From: Collinsella sp. An307
Lineage (GTDB): Bacteria > Actinomycetota > Coriobacteriia > Coriobacteriales > Coriobacteriaceae
NCBI RefSeq assembly: GCF_002161805.1
Contig: NZ_NFIP01000006.1
Coordinates: forward strand, 92,560 to 156,559
DNA length: 64,000 nt
Direction of reading: 5' to 3'
Each line of letters starts with the position of its first letter. Positions within the stretch are counted from its first letter, which is position 1. The notes under the pieces were generated by a model, which did not search any database, was not told the DNA's origin, and worked only from the letters and a program-made list of their open reading frames with translations. The translations under genes and the position numbers were made by a program. Shown here piece by piece: positions 53,212 through 63,890 of this stretch.

Positions 53212-56120
53212 CGGTTTTTCCGAGCGGCGCCTCGCCGGACGAGGTGCTGCTGCCGGGGACGCCGGCGTTTGTTGCCGAGTCGTACGTGACGCTTGCCGAG
53301 CGGGCACGCACGCGCGACTTTGGCCTTTTGGGCGACGACGTCATTATCCTCGATACCGAGACGACGGGCCTCTCGTCGCAGGAAAACGAGCTGATTGAGA
53401 TCTCGGCCGCACGCCTGGTTGGCGGCGCGGTTGCCGAGCGCTTTGACACGTTTGTGCACCCCACGGGCCCCATCCCGCCCGAGATTATGCAGCTCACGGG
53501 CATCACCAACGCAGATGTGGCGCACGCGCCTACCGCGCGTGAGGCGGTAGCGGCGCTTGCCGCGTTTGTGGGCGGCAGCCCCGTGGTGGCGCATAACGCG
53601 AGCTTTGACCGGGCGTTTATTGAGCGCGTGCCGGGCGGGGCCGAGGTGAGCGAGCTCTGGATTGACTCGCTTGCCCTCTCGCGCGTGGCACTGCCGCGTC
53701 TGGCCTCGCATAAGCTTGCAACTATGGCCGAGCTTTTTGGCTGCGCGAGCGTCTCCCACCGCGCGTGCGACGACGTTGATGCTTTAGCTGGCGTGTGGCC
53801 CATCCTTCTAACCGCACTCACCGACCTGCCCGAAGGCCTTGTGCGCGCGTTTGCGGACATGCACCCCGATGTTGCCTGGCCCTACCGCCCCATCTTCTCC
53901 TACCTCGCGCAGGAGGCCGTCTCAGACGCGCCGTTTTCACTTATGGAGGCGCGCGCCCGCGTGCTGGAGGCGGACCCGGCGCCCCAGCATGTCGATGTGG
54001 ACGAGCTGCCGGCGCTCTCGGTCCCCACGCGTGAAGAGATTGAGCGTACCTTCGCCCCAGGCGGCCTCGTAGCGGCGATGTACCCCGAGTACGAGCCGCG
54101 CCCCGAGCAGGTTGCCATGGCGCTTGAGGTGCGCGACGCCCTCGCCTCTTCGTCCCATCGCGTGATCGAGGCGGGTACGGGCGTGGGTAAGTCCGTCGGT
54201 TACCTGGTCCCGCTTGCGCTCACAGCCAAGCGCAACAACATCACGGTGGGCGTGGCCACCAAATCGAACAACCTTGCCGACCAGCTCATGTTCCACGAGC
54301 TGCCGCGCCTCGCGCGCGAGCTTGACGATGGCCTTTCCTACACGGCCCTCAAGGGGTACGACCATTACCCCTGCCTGCGCAAACTCGAGCGCCTGCGCCG
54401 CAGCACCGCTGCCATCAAGACCAACCGCGACCCGGCGGACACGCTTACCGCCATTGCGGTCATCTACGCCTACGCGTGCCAGTCGCCCGAGGGCGACCTC
54501 GACGCGCTCGGCATCCGCTGGCGGAGCGTCGACCGCTCGAGCCTCACCACCGGTTCGCGCGAGTGCGCGCGTCGGCTCTGCCCGTTCTTCCCGGACAAGT
54601 GCCTGGTCCACGGCGCCCGCCGCCGCGCGGCCCGGGCAGACGTGGTAGTGACCAACCACTCGCTTCTGTTCCGCAACGTCCAGGCAGACGGCAAGATTCT
54701 GCCGCCAATCCGCATTTGGGCGGTGGACGAGGCCCATGGTATTGAGGCGGAGGCCCGCCGCCAGTGGGCGATCGAGGTCTCGGCCGAGGAGGTCCGCACG
54801 CTGTTTGAGCGGCTCGGTAACGACAAGGGCGGCGCCCTCGGCCGCGTGCTTGCCGATGTGGCCTCCTCGGACGCGTCAACGCTCTTTATGGGGCTGCTCG
54901 CCAAGGCAAATGCCTCGGCGGCGCGCGCGTCGCTCGTTACGTCCAACGTGTTTGACCGCGCCCGCGACCTCGCCCGCGCCTCGCGCGAGTACGGCTACGA
55001 CAGCGCCAACGTGTGGGTGAGCCCCGAGCTGCGCTCCACCAACGAGTGGACGGAACTCGCGCTTGCGGGCCGTGTGGCGGCTGAGGCGCTTGACGAAGCA
55101 GACAAGAACCTCAAGGCAGCGGTCGAGGCGCTGGGCGCAGAGCGCCCCGAGTGGGTAGTCGACCTGGCCGACATCGAGCGGCGCCTGGCAGAGGCGCTCG
55201 CCGGGCTCAAGCTCATCCTCGACGGGGAGGACGAGCACTACGTCTATTCGGTCCGCGTGAACCAGCGCATGCGCGCAGGTGGCGAAGTCCTCTGTGCCGA
55301 ACGCATCGACATCGGCGAGGTGTTTGCCGAACGCTGGTACCCCGAGATGCGGAGTCTTATCTTCACCTCGGCCACGCTCTCGGTCTCGGACGACTTTAGC
55401 CACTTCAACCGCGCGGTGGGGCTCGACGCGCTGGGGCCCGGCGCCTCGCGCGCGCTTCATCTGGACTCGAGCTACGACTTTGACCGCAACATGGCCGTGG
55501 TGGTGGCGGGCGACCTGCCCGACCCGCGCAATCGCGACGCCTACCTGCGCGCCCTCGAGCGCCTGCTGGTGGACGTCCACCGCGCCATGGGCGGGTCGGT
55601 GCTCACGCTCTTTACCAACCGCCGCGACATGGAGGAGCTCTACGAGCGTGTGGAGCCTACGCTCGCGCGCGAAGGGCTCGAGCTTGCCTGTCAGACGCGC
55701 CAAGCGTCCGCGCGGCAGCTCCGCGACCACTTCATCTCCGAGAAGGGCTCGTCGCTCTTTGCGCTCAAGGCGTTTTGGGAGGGGTTCGATGCAAGTGGCG
55801 AGACCCTGCGTTGCGTAGTGATCCCCAAGCTCCCCTTCGCCCGTCCCACCGATCCGCTCTCCTGCGAGCGTGATCTACGCGAGAAGGGCGCCTGGAGCCG
55901 CTACGTGCTGCCTGAGGCCGTGTTGGAGCTCAAACAGGCCGCGGGCCGCCTCATTCGCTCCTCGTCCGATACGGGCGTGCTCGTGCTGGCAGACTCGCGT
56001 CTGGTGAGCAAAGGCTACGGCAAGAAGTTCCTCAACTCGCTTCCCACGGGCGGCTACCAGCGTATCGAGGCCGCGCAGGTGGGGCGTTACCTGGAGCTCT
56101 GGCGCCGCAGCCACGAGTAG
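53208..56120 (+). CDS. dinG: DnaQ-type exonuclease fused to DinG-type helicase
   Basis: This 970-residue fusion has an N-terminal DEDDh 3'-5' exonuclease (about 40-210: DTETTGLSS, HNASFDRAF, SHRACDDVDAL) and a C-terminal XPD/DinG superfamily-2 helicase (Walker A EAGTGVGKSVGYLVP; DEAH box VDEAHGIE; final motif QAAGRLIRSSSDTG). Cysteines in YPCLRKL and ECARRLCPFFPDKC are spaced like the 4Fe-4S ligands of DinG. The start is GTG 53208, overlapping the ddl stop (GTGA). The frame extends further upstream but inside ddl. It probably unwinds and trims damaged or R-loop DNA. Confidence 0.92.
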   Translation: MTVFPSGASPDEVLLPGTPAFVAESYVTLAERARTRDFGLLGDDVIILDTETTGLSSQENELIEISAARLVGGAVAERFDTFVHPTGPIPPEIMQLTGITNADVAHAPTAREAVAALAAFVGGSPVVAHNASFDRAFIERVPGGAEVSELWIDSLALSRVALPRLASHKLATMAELFGCASVSHRACDDVDALAGVWPILLTALTDLPEGLVRAFADMHPDVAWPYRPIFSYLAQEAVSDAPFSLMEARARVLEADPAPQHVDVDELPALSVPTREEIERTFAPGGLVAAMYPEYEPRPEQVAMALEVRDALASSSHRVIEAGTGVGKSVGYLVPLALTAKRNNITVGVATKSNNLADQLMFHELPRLARELDDGLSYTALKGYDHYPCLRKLERLRRSTAAIKTNRDPADTLTAIAVIYAYACQSPEGDLDALGIRWRSVDRSSLTTGSRECARRLCPFFPDKCLVHGARRRAARADVVVTNHSLLFRNVQADGKILPPIRIWAVDEAHGIEAEARRQWAIEVSAEEVRTLFERLGNDKGGALGRVLADVASSDASTLFMGLLAKANASAARASLVTSNVFDRARDLARASREYGYDSANVWVSPELRSTNEWTELALAGRVAAEALDEADKNLKAAVEALGAERPEWVVDLADIERRLAEALAGLKLILDGEDEHYVYSVRVNQRMRAGGEVLCAERIDIGEVFAERWYPEMRSLIFTSATLSVSDDFSHFNRAVGLDALGPGASRALHLDSSYDFDRNMAVVVAGDLPDPRNRDAYLRALERLLVDVHRAMGGSVLTLFTNRRDMEELYERVEPTLAREGLELACQTRQASARQLRDHFISEKGSSLFALKAFWEGFDASGETLRCVVIPKLPFARPTDPLSCERDLREKGAWSRYVLPEAVLELKQAAGRLIRSSSDTGVLVLADSRLVSKGYGKKFLNSLPTGGYQRIEAAQVGRYLELWRRSHE

Positions 56121-56206
56121 AAGCGGCATCGCAAAAGCCTCAATCACAAGAGCTTCGTCATAATCGCTACTCACCCCTTCCCCCGGCATGTTGCAGAATA
56201 TATAGT

Positions 56207-56220
56207 TAGATATATATCTA
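56207..56220. promoter_or_regulatory. 14-bp palindrome over the hipT-like promoter
   Basis: TAGATATATATCTA is a perfect palindrome. A TTGCAG at 56191 with TATCTA at 56215 (18-bp spacer) forms a plausible promoter whose -10 the palindrome covers. It is a good candidate operator for the HTH protein encoded downstream. Confidence 0.55.
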
Positions 56221-56245
56221 CGCAGTATGGAGGTGAGCTGCTGTA

Positions 56246-57049
56246 ATGCGTGTATATGATGTAGTGCACACCTTGCAGGATTACCGAGACATCATATGGA
56301 GTGAGCGTGCCAGCAGCTCGGGCACCGCCGGCACGTATCTTAAGGCGCGTGTGGGCGAGGGCACGCGCGCTCGTTATCTCAAACTGTCCCGCTATTCCGG
56401 CGTCGAGATTGATGGGTCGGAGTGCGTGAACGAGATTGTGGCAAGTCGCCTCATGCGCCTTCTTGGTATTGAGCACCTTGAGTACCGTCTCATTCATGCC
56501 CTGGTCAATGTGGATGGCACGGAGTTTGAGACATGGCTCAACTCCTCAAAGAACTTCCGCCGCCGCGGTGAGCAGAAAATGGGGCTTGGCACCTACTTTG
56601 AGCTGCGTCGTCGCGAGGGCGAGGATTCCTATGCGTTTTGCGTCCGCCTTGGCTGGGAAGAGCGCATCGCACAGATGATGCTCGTTGACTACCTGATTGC
56701 CAACCGCGACCGCCATGCGTCGAATATTGAGGTGATCATTGCTCCGACAGGGGAGACACGCCTGGCGCCGGTGTTTGACAACGGTATGTCACTGTTGGCG
56801 CCGTATGGCGCTGACCATGAGCGGATTGCGGCATTTGATCCCTTGATGGATGTGGCCACCACCAACTTTGTAGGTGAGCGTTCGCTTGAGGAAAACGTTA
56901 GGGCACATCCGTGGCGCCCAGCGCGACCGCTTTGCGAGACTGACCGTGCATATCTGCTTGCGGGGCTTGAGGACGCCGCGCCGGCGGTGTTGCTCGACAA
57001 GATTTGGGAGATTATCTGGAAGAGATGGTGCTGGTATGAGGCGCTTTGA
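56246..57049 (+). CDS. Compact HipA-like (HipT/CtkA-type) Ser/Thr kinase, probable toxin
   Basis: This 267-residue protein has the HipA C-terminal kinase fold but lacks the HipA N-terminal subdomain. The ATP loop appears as SSSGTAGTYLKA with ARYLKLS after it. ECVNEIVASRLMRLLGI is the typical helix. The catalytic loop is DYLIANRDRHASN and the metal motif VFDNGMSL, both intact. HipA-family kinases stop growth by phosphorylating aminoacyl-tRNA synthetases. GGAGGTGAG is 8 bp before the ATG. The gene overlaps the following HTH gene by 14 bp; the reverse of the usual antitoxin-first order. Confidence 0.8.
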   Translation: MRVYDVVHTLQDYRDIIWSERASSSGTAGTYLKARVGEGTRARYLKLSRYSGVEIDGSECVNEIVASRLMRLLGIEHLEYRLIHALVNVDGTEFETWLNSSKNFRRRGEQKMGLGTYFELRRREGEDSYAFCVRLGWEERIAQMMLVDYLIANRDRHASNIEVIIAPTGETRLAPVFDNGMSLLAPYGADHERIAAFDPLMDVATTNFVGERSLEENVRAHPWRPARPLCETDRAYLLAGLEDAAPAVLLDKIWEIIWKRWCWYEAL

Positions 57050-57656
57050 GGTCATAGATGGCGAGAAGCCAGGCGCCGCGCCGTGCGGTACCTTGTGCTT
57101 TGACGAGGCCACGCGGAAGTTCTCCTTTGAGGCAGTGGAGGGGGTTGGTCCGCGAGACGTTCCCGCGATGTTTGCTCTTGCACTGGAGCGGGGTGAGCGC
57201 CGGGTGCCCCAGCGCTTGGTTCAGGCGTGGGTCGAGGAGCGCATTGCTCCGGTGAGCAGGCAGAACATAGGTGAGATACTCCGCGCGCATGAGCTGGAGG
57301 AATACGACCCGGCGACGCTGCTGATGAGCAACCGGGGAAAAAGCACTCAAGACGGGTTCTTTCTTCGTGAGGTAGGCGACACATTTACCGGAGCGCGCAG
57401 GTTGGGGAGAGGCGTTCGTGCAGCGCGCCTACGCGCCGGGCTCACGCAAGAAGAGCTCGCCCGCCGCGCAGGGATGTCTCAGGAAGCACTGAGCCTGCTT
57501 GAGCGCGGAGGTGGAAACCCCACGATGAAGACGCTGGAGCGCATCGCGCGGGCTTTGGATTGCTCGCTCGAGATCACCTTTGGCGAGCCTTCTGCCGCGG
57601 GTGTGGCGATCGAGTACGATGGTCGCTCGGGCGAGCGGTCGGATGGTCGACCGTAG
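57036..57656 (+). CDS. HTH antitoxin with N-terminal HipS-like domain (fusion)
   Basis: This 206-residue protein has a C-terminal Xre-type helix-turn-helix (about 128-188: LGRGVRAARLRAGLTQEELARRAG, GNPTMKTLERIARAL). Its first about 110 residues (GTLCFDEATRKFSFEA, VPQRLVQAWVEERIAP, LEEYDPATLLMSNRG, STQDGFFL) follow the layout of HipA N-subdomain 1, the part that in HipBST systems is the separate antitoxin HipS. So it looks like a HipS-HipB fusion controlling the kinase gene it overlaps. ATG 57036 lies inside the kinase gene; longer in-frame starts are rejected. The HipS assignment is by pattern only. Confidence 0.7.
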   Translation: MRRFEVIDGEKPGAAPCGTLCFDEATRKFSFEAVEGVGPRDVPAMFALALERGERRVPQRLVQAWVEERIAPVSRQNIGEILRAHELEEYDPATLLMSNRGKSTQDGFFLREVGDTFTGARRLGRGVRAARLRAGLTQEELARRAGMSQEALSLLERGGGNPTMKTLERIARALDCSLEITFGEPSAAGVAIEYDGRSGERSDGRP

Positions 57657-58189
57657 GCCTTCGAACGCCAGCACACAGTTTTGCGCACGGGTGTTCTCTT
57701 GACAGTTGAAACGTGCGAGAAATCCACAGGTGAAACGCGGTGGTTCTTCGTTTTGGACCACCGCGTGGTTGGAAAACACTCAGATGCGGTTACCTGCAGA
57801 GTGTTTACAAACCCATCCAACCACCTGCGGATTGTATAAAAACAGGGCTTTTACCTGCGGTTTCACAAAATGTACAAATTACGGGCGATAAAGATGCGGT
57901 AAAGAACCGGGTCATTTGACATACCCGCAGGTAGAGCGCTTGCCGGTGGAAAACTCGCCTCAACCGACGTGCAAAAATGTGGAAAACGTTGAAAAGCACC
58001 GTTTGCGCAGAGTTTCACCGACGAAGTTATCCCCCGCCTCGGTGGAAATAAAAAAGCGTCCCAAAAGCCCAGTTCTGAGGCTTGAAGAGGCCCCGAGTAG
58101 CGTAGTATGGGTGCTCCCAACGCCTAAGAGATGACCTCGCCCGGCGGCCTTTGCCGTGCCGCGCGGGGATGCGCTATGAGAGGAGACCC
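57657..58189. other. 533-bp structured region upstream of dnaB
   Basis: No gene is seen. The region holds ACGCGGTGGT/ACCACCGCGT (57735-57766), a larger nested hairpin joining GTGGTTGGA and TCCAACCAC (57766-57823), ACCTGCGG motifs at 57823 and 57853 (30 bp apart), ACCTGCAG at 57792, the inverse CCGCAGGT at 57925, and repeated GATGCGGT (57784, 57893). DnaA-box-like AAATCCACA (57720), GGTGGAAAA (57945), TGTGGAAAA (57978) and TTATCCCCC (58027) also occur. Confidence 0.6.
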
Positions 58190-59587
<1,398 letters not shown>

Positions 59588-59641
59588 CGCGACAGGCTCA
59601 TAAACGACTTGAGCTATGCTCCGCCACCCTCCATCGGCCCC

Positions 59642-59668
59642 TTTCGTTGCAACGAACATGCAACGAAA
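59642..59668. promoter_or_regulatory. Inverted repeat between dnaB and purA
   Basis: TTTCGTTGCA and its exact complement TGCAACGAAA flank ACGAACA. It may be a weak dnaB terminator or a purA operator. Confidence 0.45.
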
Positions 59669-59741
59669 ACCGCTTGCCCCCGCCTGCCGGTTGAAACGGC
59701 GCGAATACCGTGCTCGCTGTGTGGCGAAGGTGGCCCGCGGC

Positions 59742-59747
59742 TATAAT
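59742..59747 (+). promoter_or_regulatory. Putative purA -10 box
   Basis: A perfect TATAAT lies 67 bp before the purA ATG. No strong -35 is visible. Confidence 0.5.
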
Positions 59748-59813
59748 AGAGAGGTTGTTTAGTTTTTGTCCGGGCTACGGCTGCGTGGCACGGGCGCTAG
59801 GTGAGGAGACACC

Positions 59814-61106
59814 ATGTCGTCGACCGTGTTAGTCGGAACCCAGTGGGGCGATGAGGGCAAGGGCAAGATCTGCGACCTTATCGCTGGCGATTTCGATTGC
59901 GTCGTACGTTATCAGGGCGGCAACAACGCCGGCCACACCATCGTTGTGGGCGACAAGAAGTACGGTCTCCACCAGGTGCCGTCGGGCATCATGTACCCCC
60001 AGTGCATCTCGGTCATCGGCAACGGCTGCGTCGTCAACCCGGCGGTGCTGCTCGAGGAGATCGACATGTTCGAGCACGACGGCATCTCCACCGCCAACCT
60101 CAAGGTCTCGGGCAACGCGCACGTTATCATGCCGTACCACATCGACCTCGACGGCGCCTTTGAGGAGCTTCTGGGCAGCCACAACATCGGCACCACCAAG
60201 CGCGGCATTGGCCCGTGCTACCAAGACAAGATGGCGCGCATTGGCATCCGCATGCAGGACCTGCTTGACGAGGGCGTCTTCCGCGAGAAGGTCTCCCGCG
60301 CGCTTGACCGCGTGAACCCGCAGCTCGAGCTCATCTTCCACCAGCCCACCTATACGGTCGACCAGATTTGCGAGACCTACCTGCCTATGGCCGAGCGCCT
60401 GCGCCCCTACATCACCGAGACGGGCCTGCTTTTGGGCGAGCTTATCGACGCGGGCAAGAAGATCCTCTTTGAGGGCGCCCAGGCGACGCTGCTTGACATC
60501 GACCACGGCACGTACCCGTACGTGACAAGCTCCAACTGCACCGCTGGCGGCGCGGTGACAGGCTCCGGCGTGGGCATGAAGAACATCGACCGCGTGCTGG
60601 GCATCATGAAGGCCTACATCACGCGCGTGGGCTCGGGCCCCATGCCAACCGAGCTTTCTTACGAGACGCCCGAGGGCCACACCCTGACCGAGCAGGGCTA
60701 CGAGTACGGCGTGACCACCGGTCGCCGCCGCCGCTGCGGCTGGTTTGACGGCGTGATTGCCAACTACGCCGCCCGCGTGAACGGCCTTACGGACATTGCC
60801 CTCACCAAGCTCGACGTGCTTTCTGAGTTCGATACCATCAAGGTCTGCGTGGCCTACGAGTGCGACGGCGTGCGCTACACCACCGTCCCCGAGCACGAGA
60901 GCGCCTTTGCCGCCGCCAAGCCCGTCTACGAGGAGCTTCCCGGTTGGCGCGGCGTGGACATCTCGGGTTGCCGCAGCTTTGACGAGCTGCCCGAGGCGGC
61001 GCAGAACTACGTGCGCCGCATTGAGGAGATCGCACACACCAAGGTCTCGTTTGTGTCGGTCGGCCCCGACCGCGACCAGACGATCGAGTGCGGCTGGGAG
61101 CACTAA
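59814..61106 (+). CDS. purA: Adenylosuccinate synthetase
   Basis: PurA joins IMP and aspartate with GTP to make adenylosuccinate on the way to AMP. The 430-residue protein starts SSTVLVGTQWGDEGKGK, with the catalytic Asp in GDEGKGK and His in GGNNAGHT. GTTKRGIGPCYQDK, FEGAQATLLDIDHGTYPYVTSSN (given as FEGAQATLLDIDHGTYPYVT) and TTGRRRRCGWFD are all in place. GTGAGGAGA is upstream of the ATG. A TATAAT lies in the leader. It is a single-gene unit. Confidence 0.97.
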   Translation: MSSTVLVGTQWGDEGKGKICDLIAGDFDCVVRYQGGNNAGHTIVVGDKKYGLHQVPSGIMYPQCISVIGNGCVVNPAVLLEEIDMFEHDGISTANLKVSGNAHVIMPYHIDLDGAFEELLGSHNIGTTKRGIGPCYQDKMARIGIRMQDLLDEGVFREKVSRALDRVNPQLELIFHQPTYTVDQICETYLPMAERLRPYITETGLLLGELIDAGKKILFEGAQATLLDIDHGTYPYVTSSNCTAGGAVTGSGVGMKNIDRVLGIMKAYITRVGSGPMPTELSYETPEGHTLTEQGYEYGVTTGRRRRCGWFDGVIANYAARVNGLTDIALTKLDVLSEFDTIKVCVAYECDGVRYTTVPEHESAFAAAKPVYEELPGWRGVDISGCRSFDELPEAAQNYVRRIEEIAHTKVSFVSVGPDRDQTIECGWEH

Positions 61107-61333
61107 GGGCCCTAAGGGCGGGTGCGCAAACGGCACAGAAACGGACGCATGAGCGGCGCAAAATCGCCGGTGAACGGTCGTTTTTGCGCCGCAATGACGC
61201 TTCGCGACCAAAGACTAACAACTTGCCGAAAATCGTCAACGACGGTCGTTACGGCCCTGCGTTGAGGTACGCTTGATACCATGCGTGCGAGGCGCTTTGT
61301 GCCCGCATCCCTTATGACATGGAAGGACCCTCG

Positions 61334-62245
61334 ATGAACCAGTTCGCCGTCGTTACCGATAGTGCCGCCGATATCCCGCAAGCTCTGGCCGAGAAACTCG
61401 GCATCCACGTGGTGCCCCTGCACGTGGTTATTGCGGGGACGGACTATCGCGACGGGGTGGACATCACCACACCCGAGCTGCTGCGTAAGATGGACGGTGC
61501 CGAGGCACTGCCCGTGACCTCGCAGCCCACGCCGGCGGATTTTCTCGAGGTTTACAAGGCGCTTTTTGAGCAGGGCTACACGCAGATTCTCTCCATCCAC
61601 CTCGCCCGTGCGCTCTCCGCAACCATCGAGAGCGCCCGTGCCATCGCCGGCCAGGTGCCCGATGGCCTGCGCCTTGAGGTGGTCGACAGCTGCACCGCCA
61701 CGGTCGCGCAGGGCGCCATGGCCATGGAGGCGGCCGTTATTGCTAACCGCGGCGGCTCGCTTGACGAGGCGCTCGAGCGCGTGCGCGCCATCCAGAAGAG
61801 CTACCACATCTACTTCTCGCCCGACACGCTGGAGAACCTGGTCAAGGGCGGTCGCGCCACCAAGGCGCAGGGCTTTGCGACCACGCTCCTCAACATCAAG
61901 CTCGTGATCGGGCTTTTGGAGGACGGTTCCATCGAGGTGGAGAAGAAGGCCAAGGGCGCCAAGGGGGCCATCTCCTTTATGGCCAAGGAGGTCGCCGCAG
62001 ACGCCGCCGCGCACGGCGAGCTCATCTATTACGTGCTCCACACCGACCAGCGCGAGCGCGCCTACAAGATTGCCGAGCAGCTCAAAGAGGCAGGCGCCCC
62101 GGTGCGCGAGCTTACTGAGTCCACCATCGGTCCGGTTATTGCCACGCACGTGGGCAAGGGTGCCATCGGCATCTTTACCATGCCCGCGGTGCTGCACTCA
62201 CCCGAGCTGGACGACATTGCGACCTACCTCACGCCCACGTTTTAG
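61334..62245 (+). CDS. DegV-family lipid-binding protein
   Basis: This 303-residue DegV protein belongs to the fatty-acid-binding FakB-like family, which presents lipids to a kinase for phospholipid synthesis; the exact lipid is unknown. The N-terminal VVTDSAADIP and the TSQPTPADFLEVYK motif, ILSIHLARALSAT, and LVKGGRATKAQGF near residue 176 are typical. ATG 61334 has GGAAGGA 6 bp upstream; the ATG at 61319 has none. No FakA kinase gene is in the window. Confidence 0.9.
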   Translation: MNQFAVVTDSAADIPQALAEKLGIHVVPLHVVIAGTDYRDGVDITTPELLRKMDGAEALPVTSQPTPADFLEVYKALFEQGYTQILSIHLARALSATIESARAIAGQVPDGLRLEVVDSCTATVAQGAMAMEAAVIANRGGSLDEALERVRAIQKSYHIYFSPDTLENLVKGGRATKAQGFATTLLNIKLVIGLLEDGSIEVEKKAKGAKGAISFMAKEVAADAAAHGELIYYVLHTDQRERAYKIAEQLKEAGAPVRELTESTIGPVIATHVGKGAIGIFTMPAVLHSPELDDIATYLTPTF

Positions 62246-62389
62246 CGTGTAGTGCCCCATTGTGGGCGCAACCAAACCGCCCGGCTGGTAGAGTATAGAG
62301 TGGCAACAAAACACGCCGAGGCCGCGCCCCGTGCGGCGCGAGCCCTGTGACCGCGCTTTCAAAAAGCCGGGTCGGGAGGAGCTGGTCTT

Positions 62390-63685
62390 GTGGAGAACAC
62401 CATCAACATCCTGCTTTTGGGCAGCGGCGGCCGCGAGCACGCGCTGGCGGTAAAGCTGGCCGAGAGCCCGCGTTGCGGCGAGCTCTTCATTGCGCCGGGC
62501 AACGGCGGCACGCTCGAGGTGGGCGAGAACGTCGCGCTTGACGAGAACGATCCGGCCGCGGTGGCCGAGTTTGCGCGCGAGACCAACTGCGGCCTGGTGG
62601 TCATTGGTCCCGAGGCACCGCTGGTAGTGGGCGTGGCCGACGCCGTGCGCGCCGCGGGCATCCCGTGCTTTGGCCCGGGTGAGGCAGGTGCGCAGATGGA
62701 GGGCTCCAAGAAGTTCTCCAAGGAGCTCATGGTCCGCGCGAACATTCCCACGGCCGCCTACGGCGACTTTACGGACGAGGAGTCCGCACTTGCCTACGTG
62801 CGCGAGCAGGGCGCTCCGCTGGTGGTAAAGGCCGACGGCCTTGCCGCAGGTAAGGGCGTTGTGGTGGCAACCGAGCTTGCCGAGGCCGAGGACGCCGTGC
62901 GCGCCTGCTTTAGCGGCGCCTTTGGCGACGCCGGCCAGACCGTGGTGGTGGAGGAGTGCCTCACCGGCCCGGAGTGCTCGCTTCTGGCGTTTACCGACGG
63001 CAAGACCGTCCGCCCCATGGCCACCTCGCAGGATCACAAGCGCGCCCTCGAGGGCGATCGCGGCCCCAACACCGGTGGCATGGGCGTCTACAGCCCGGTG
63101 CCCATTGTGACCGAGGCTGAGCATGCCGAGATGGAGCGCATTATGGAGGCCACCGTGGCCGAGCTTGCGGCCGAGGGTATCGACTACCGCGGCTGCCTCT
63201 ACGGCGGCTTTATGCTCACGCCCGAGGGCCCCAAGGTGCTCGAGTTCAACGCGCGCTTTGGCGACCCCGAGACGCAGGTGATTCTGCCGCGTCTGGAGAA
63301 CGACCTTGTTGAGGTCATGCTCGCGTGCGCCAACCAGACGCTCGACCAGATCGAGCTCAGCTGGCGCCCGGAGTGGGCGGTGAGCGTGGTCCTCACGAGC
63401 GCTGGCTACCCCGGCAGCTACGAGAAGGGCAAGGTCATCACCGGTGTTGAGGACGCCGCAGCCATGGAGGGCGTGACCGTCTACCACGCGGGCACCGCCG
63501 TGAACGAGGCGGGCGAGCTCGTGACCGCGGGCGGCCGCGTGCTCGACGTCACCGCGCTCGGCGAGACCTTTGAGTCAGCGCGCGACCTGGCCTACGCTGC
63601 CTGCGAGAAGATTAACTTCGAGGGCAAGACCCTCCGCCGCGATATTGGCCTGCGCGCCCTCAAGGGTCGCGAGGCCTGGGACTAG
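62390..63685 (+). CDS. purD: Phosphoribosylamine-glycine ligase
   Basis: PurD makes glycinamide ribonucleotide in de novo purine synthesis. The 431-residue ATP-grasp enzyme starts at GTG 62390 with GGGAGGAG upstream (VENTINILLLGSGGREHALA). VVIGPEAPLVVGVADAVRAAGIPCFGP, VVKADGLAAGKGVVVA, GTGMGVYSP-like TGGMGVYSP, and EFNARFGDPETQVILPR are conserved. It lies alone, not in a pur operon, and ends with a strong terminator. Confidence 0.96.
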   Translation: MENTINILLLGSGGREHALAVKLAESPRCGELFIAPGNGGTLEVGENVALDENDPAAVAEFARETNCGLVVIGPEAPLVVGVADAVRAAGIPCFGPGEAGAQMEGSKKFSKELMVRANIPTAAYGDFTDEESALAYVREQGAPLVVKADGLAAGKGVVVATELAEAEDAVRACFSGAFGDAGQTVVVEECLTGPECSLLAFTDGKTVRPMATSQDHKRALEGDRGPNTGGMGVYSPVPIVTEAEHAEMERIMEATVAELAAEGIDYRGCLYGGFMLTPEGPKVLEFNARFGDPETQVILPRLENDLVEVMLACANQTLDQIELSWRPEWAVSVVLTSAGYPGSYEKGKVITGVEDAAAMEGVTVYHAGTAVNEAGELVTAGGRVLDVTALGETFESARDLAYAACEKINFEGKTLRRDIGLRALKGREAWD

Positions 63686-63747
63686 CCCGGGCGCTGACCT
63701 GCGCCGCCGCTAAGCGCATGAGTCGCAGCAAATAGCCTTGCACTGCG

Positions 63748-63783
63748 AAGGGGTGCCGTGAGAACAACCGCGGCACCCCTTTG
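63748..63783 (+). terminator. purD terminator
   Basis: AAGGGGTGCCG pairs with CGGCACCCCTT around a 12-nt loop, followed by TT and then GCC, 63 bp after the purD stop. Confidence 0.75.
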
Positions 63784-63890
63784 CCATTGCAAATGCAGGT
63801 GTTCTCAAGGGCTACCATCTGGTTCTCCGGTGCAAGATACCGCCTCTGCCCTAAGCGTAGATTGTGCAAAACGGGCAAATTGCCCAAAAT

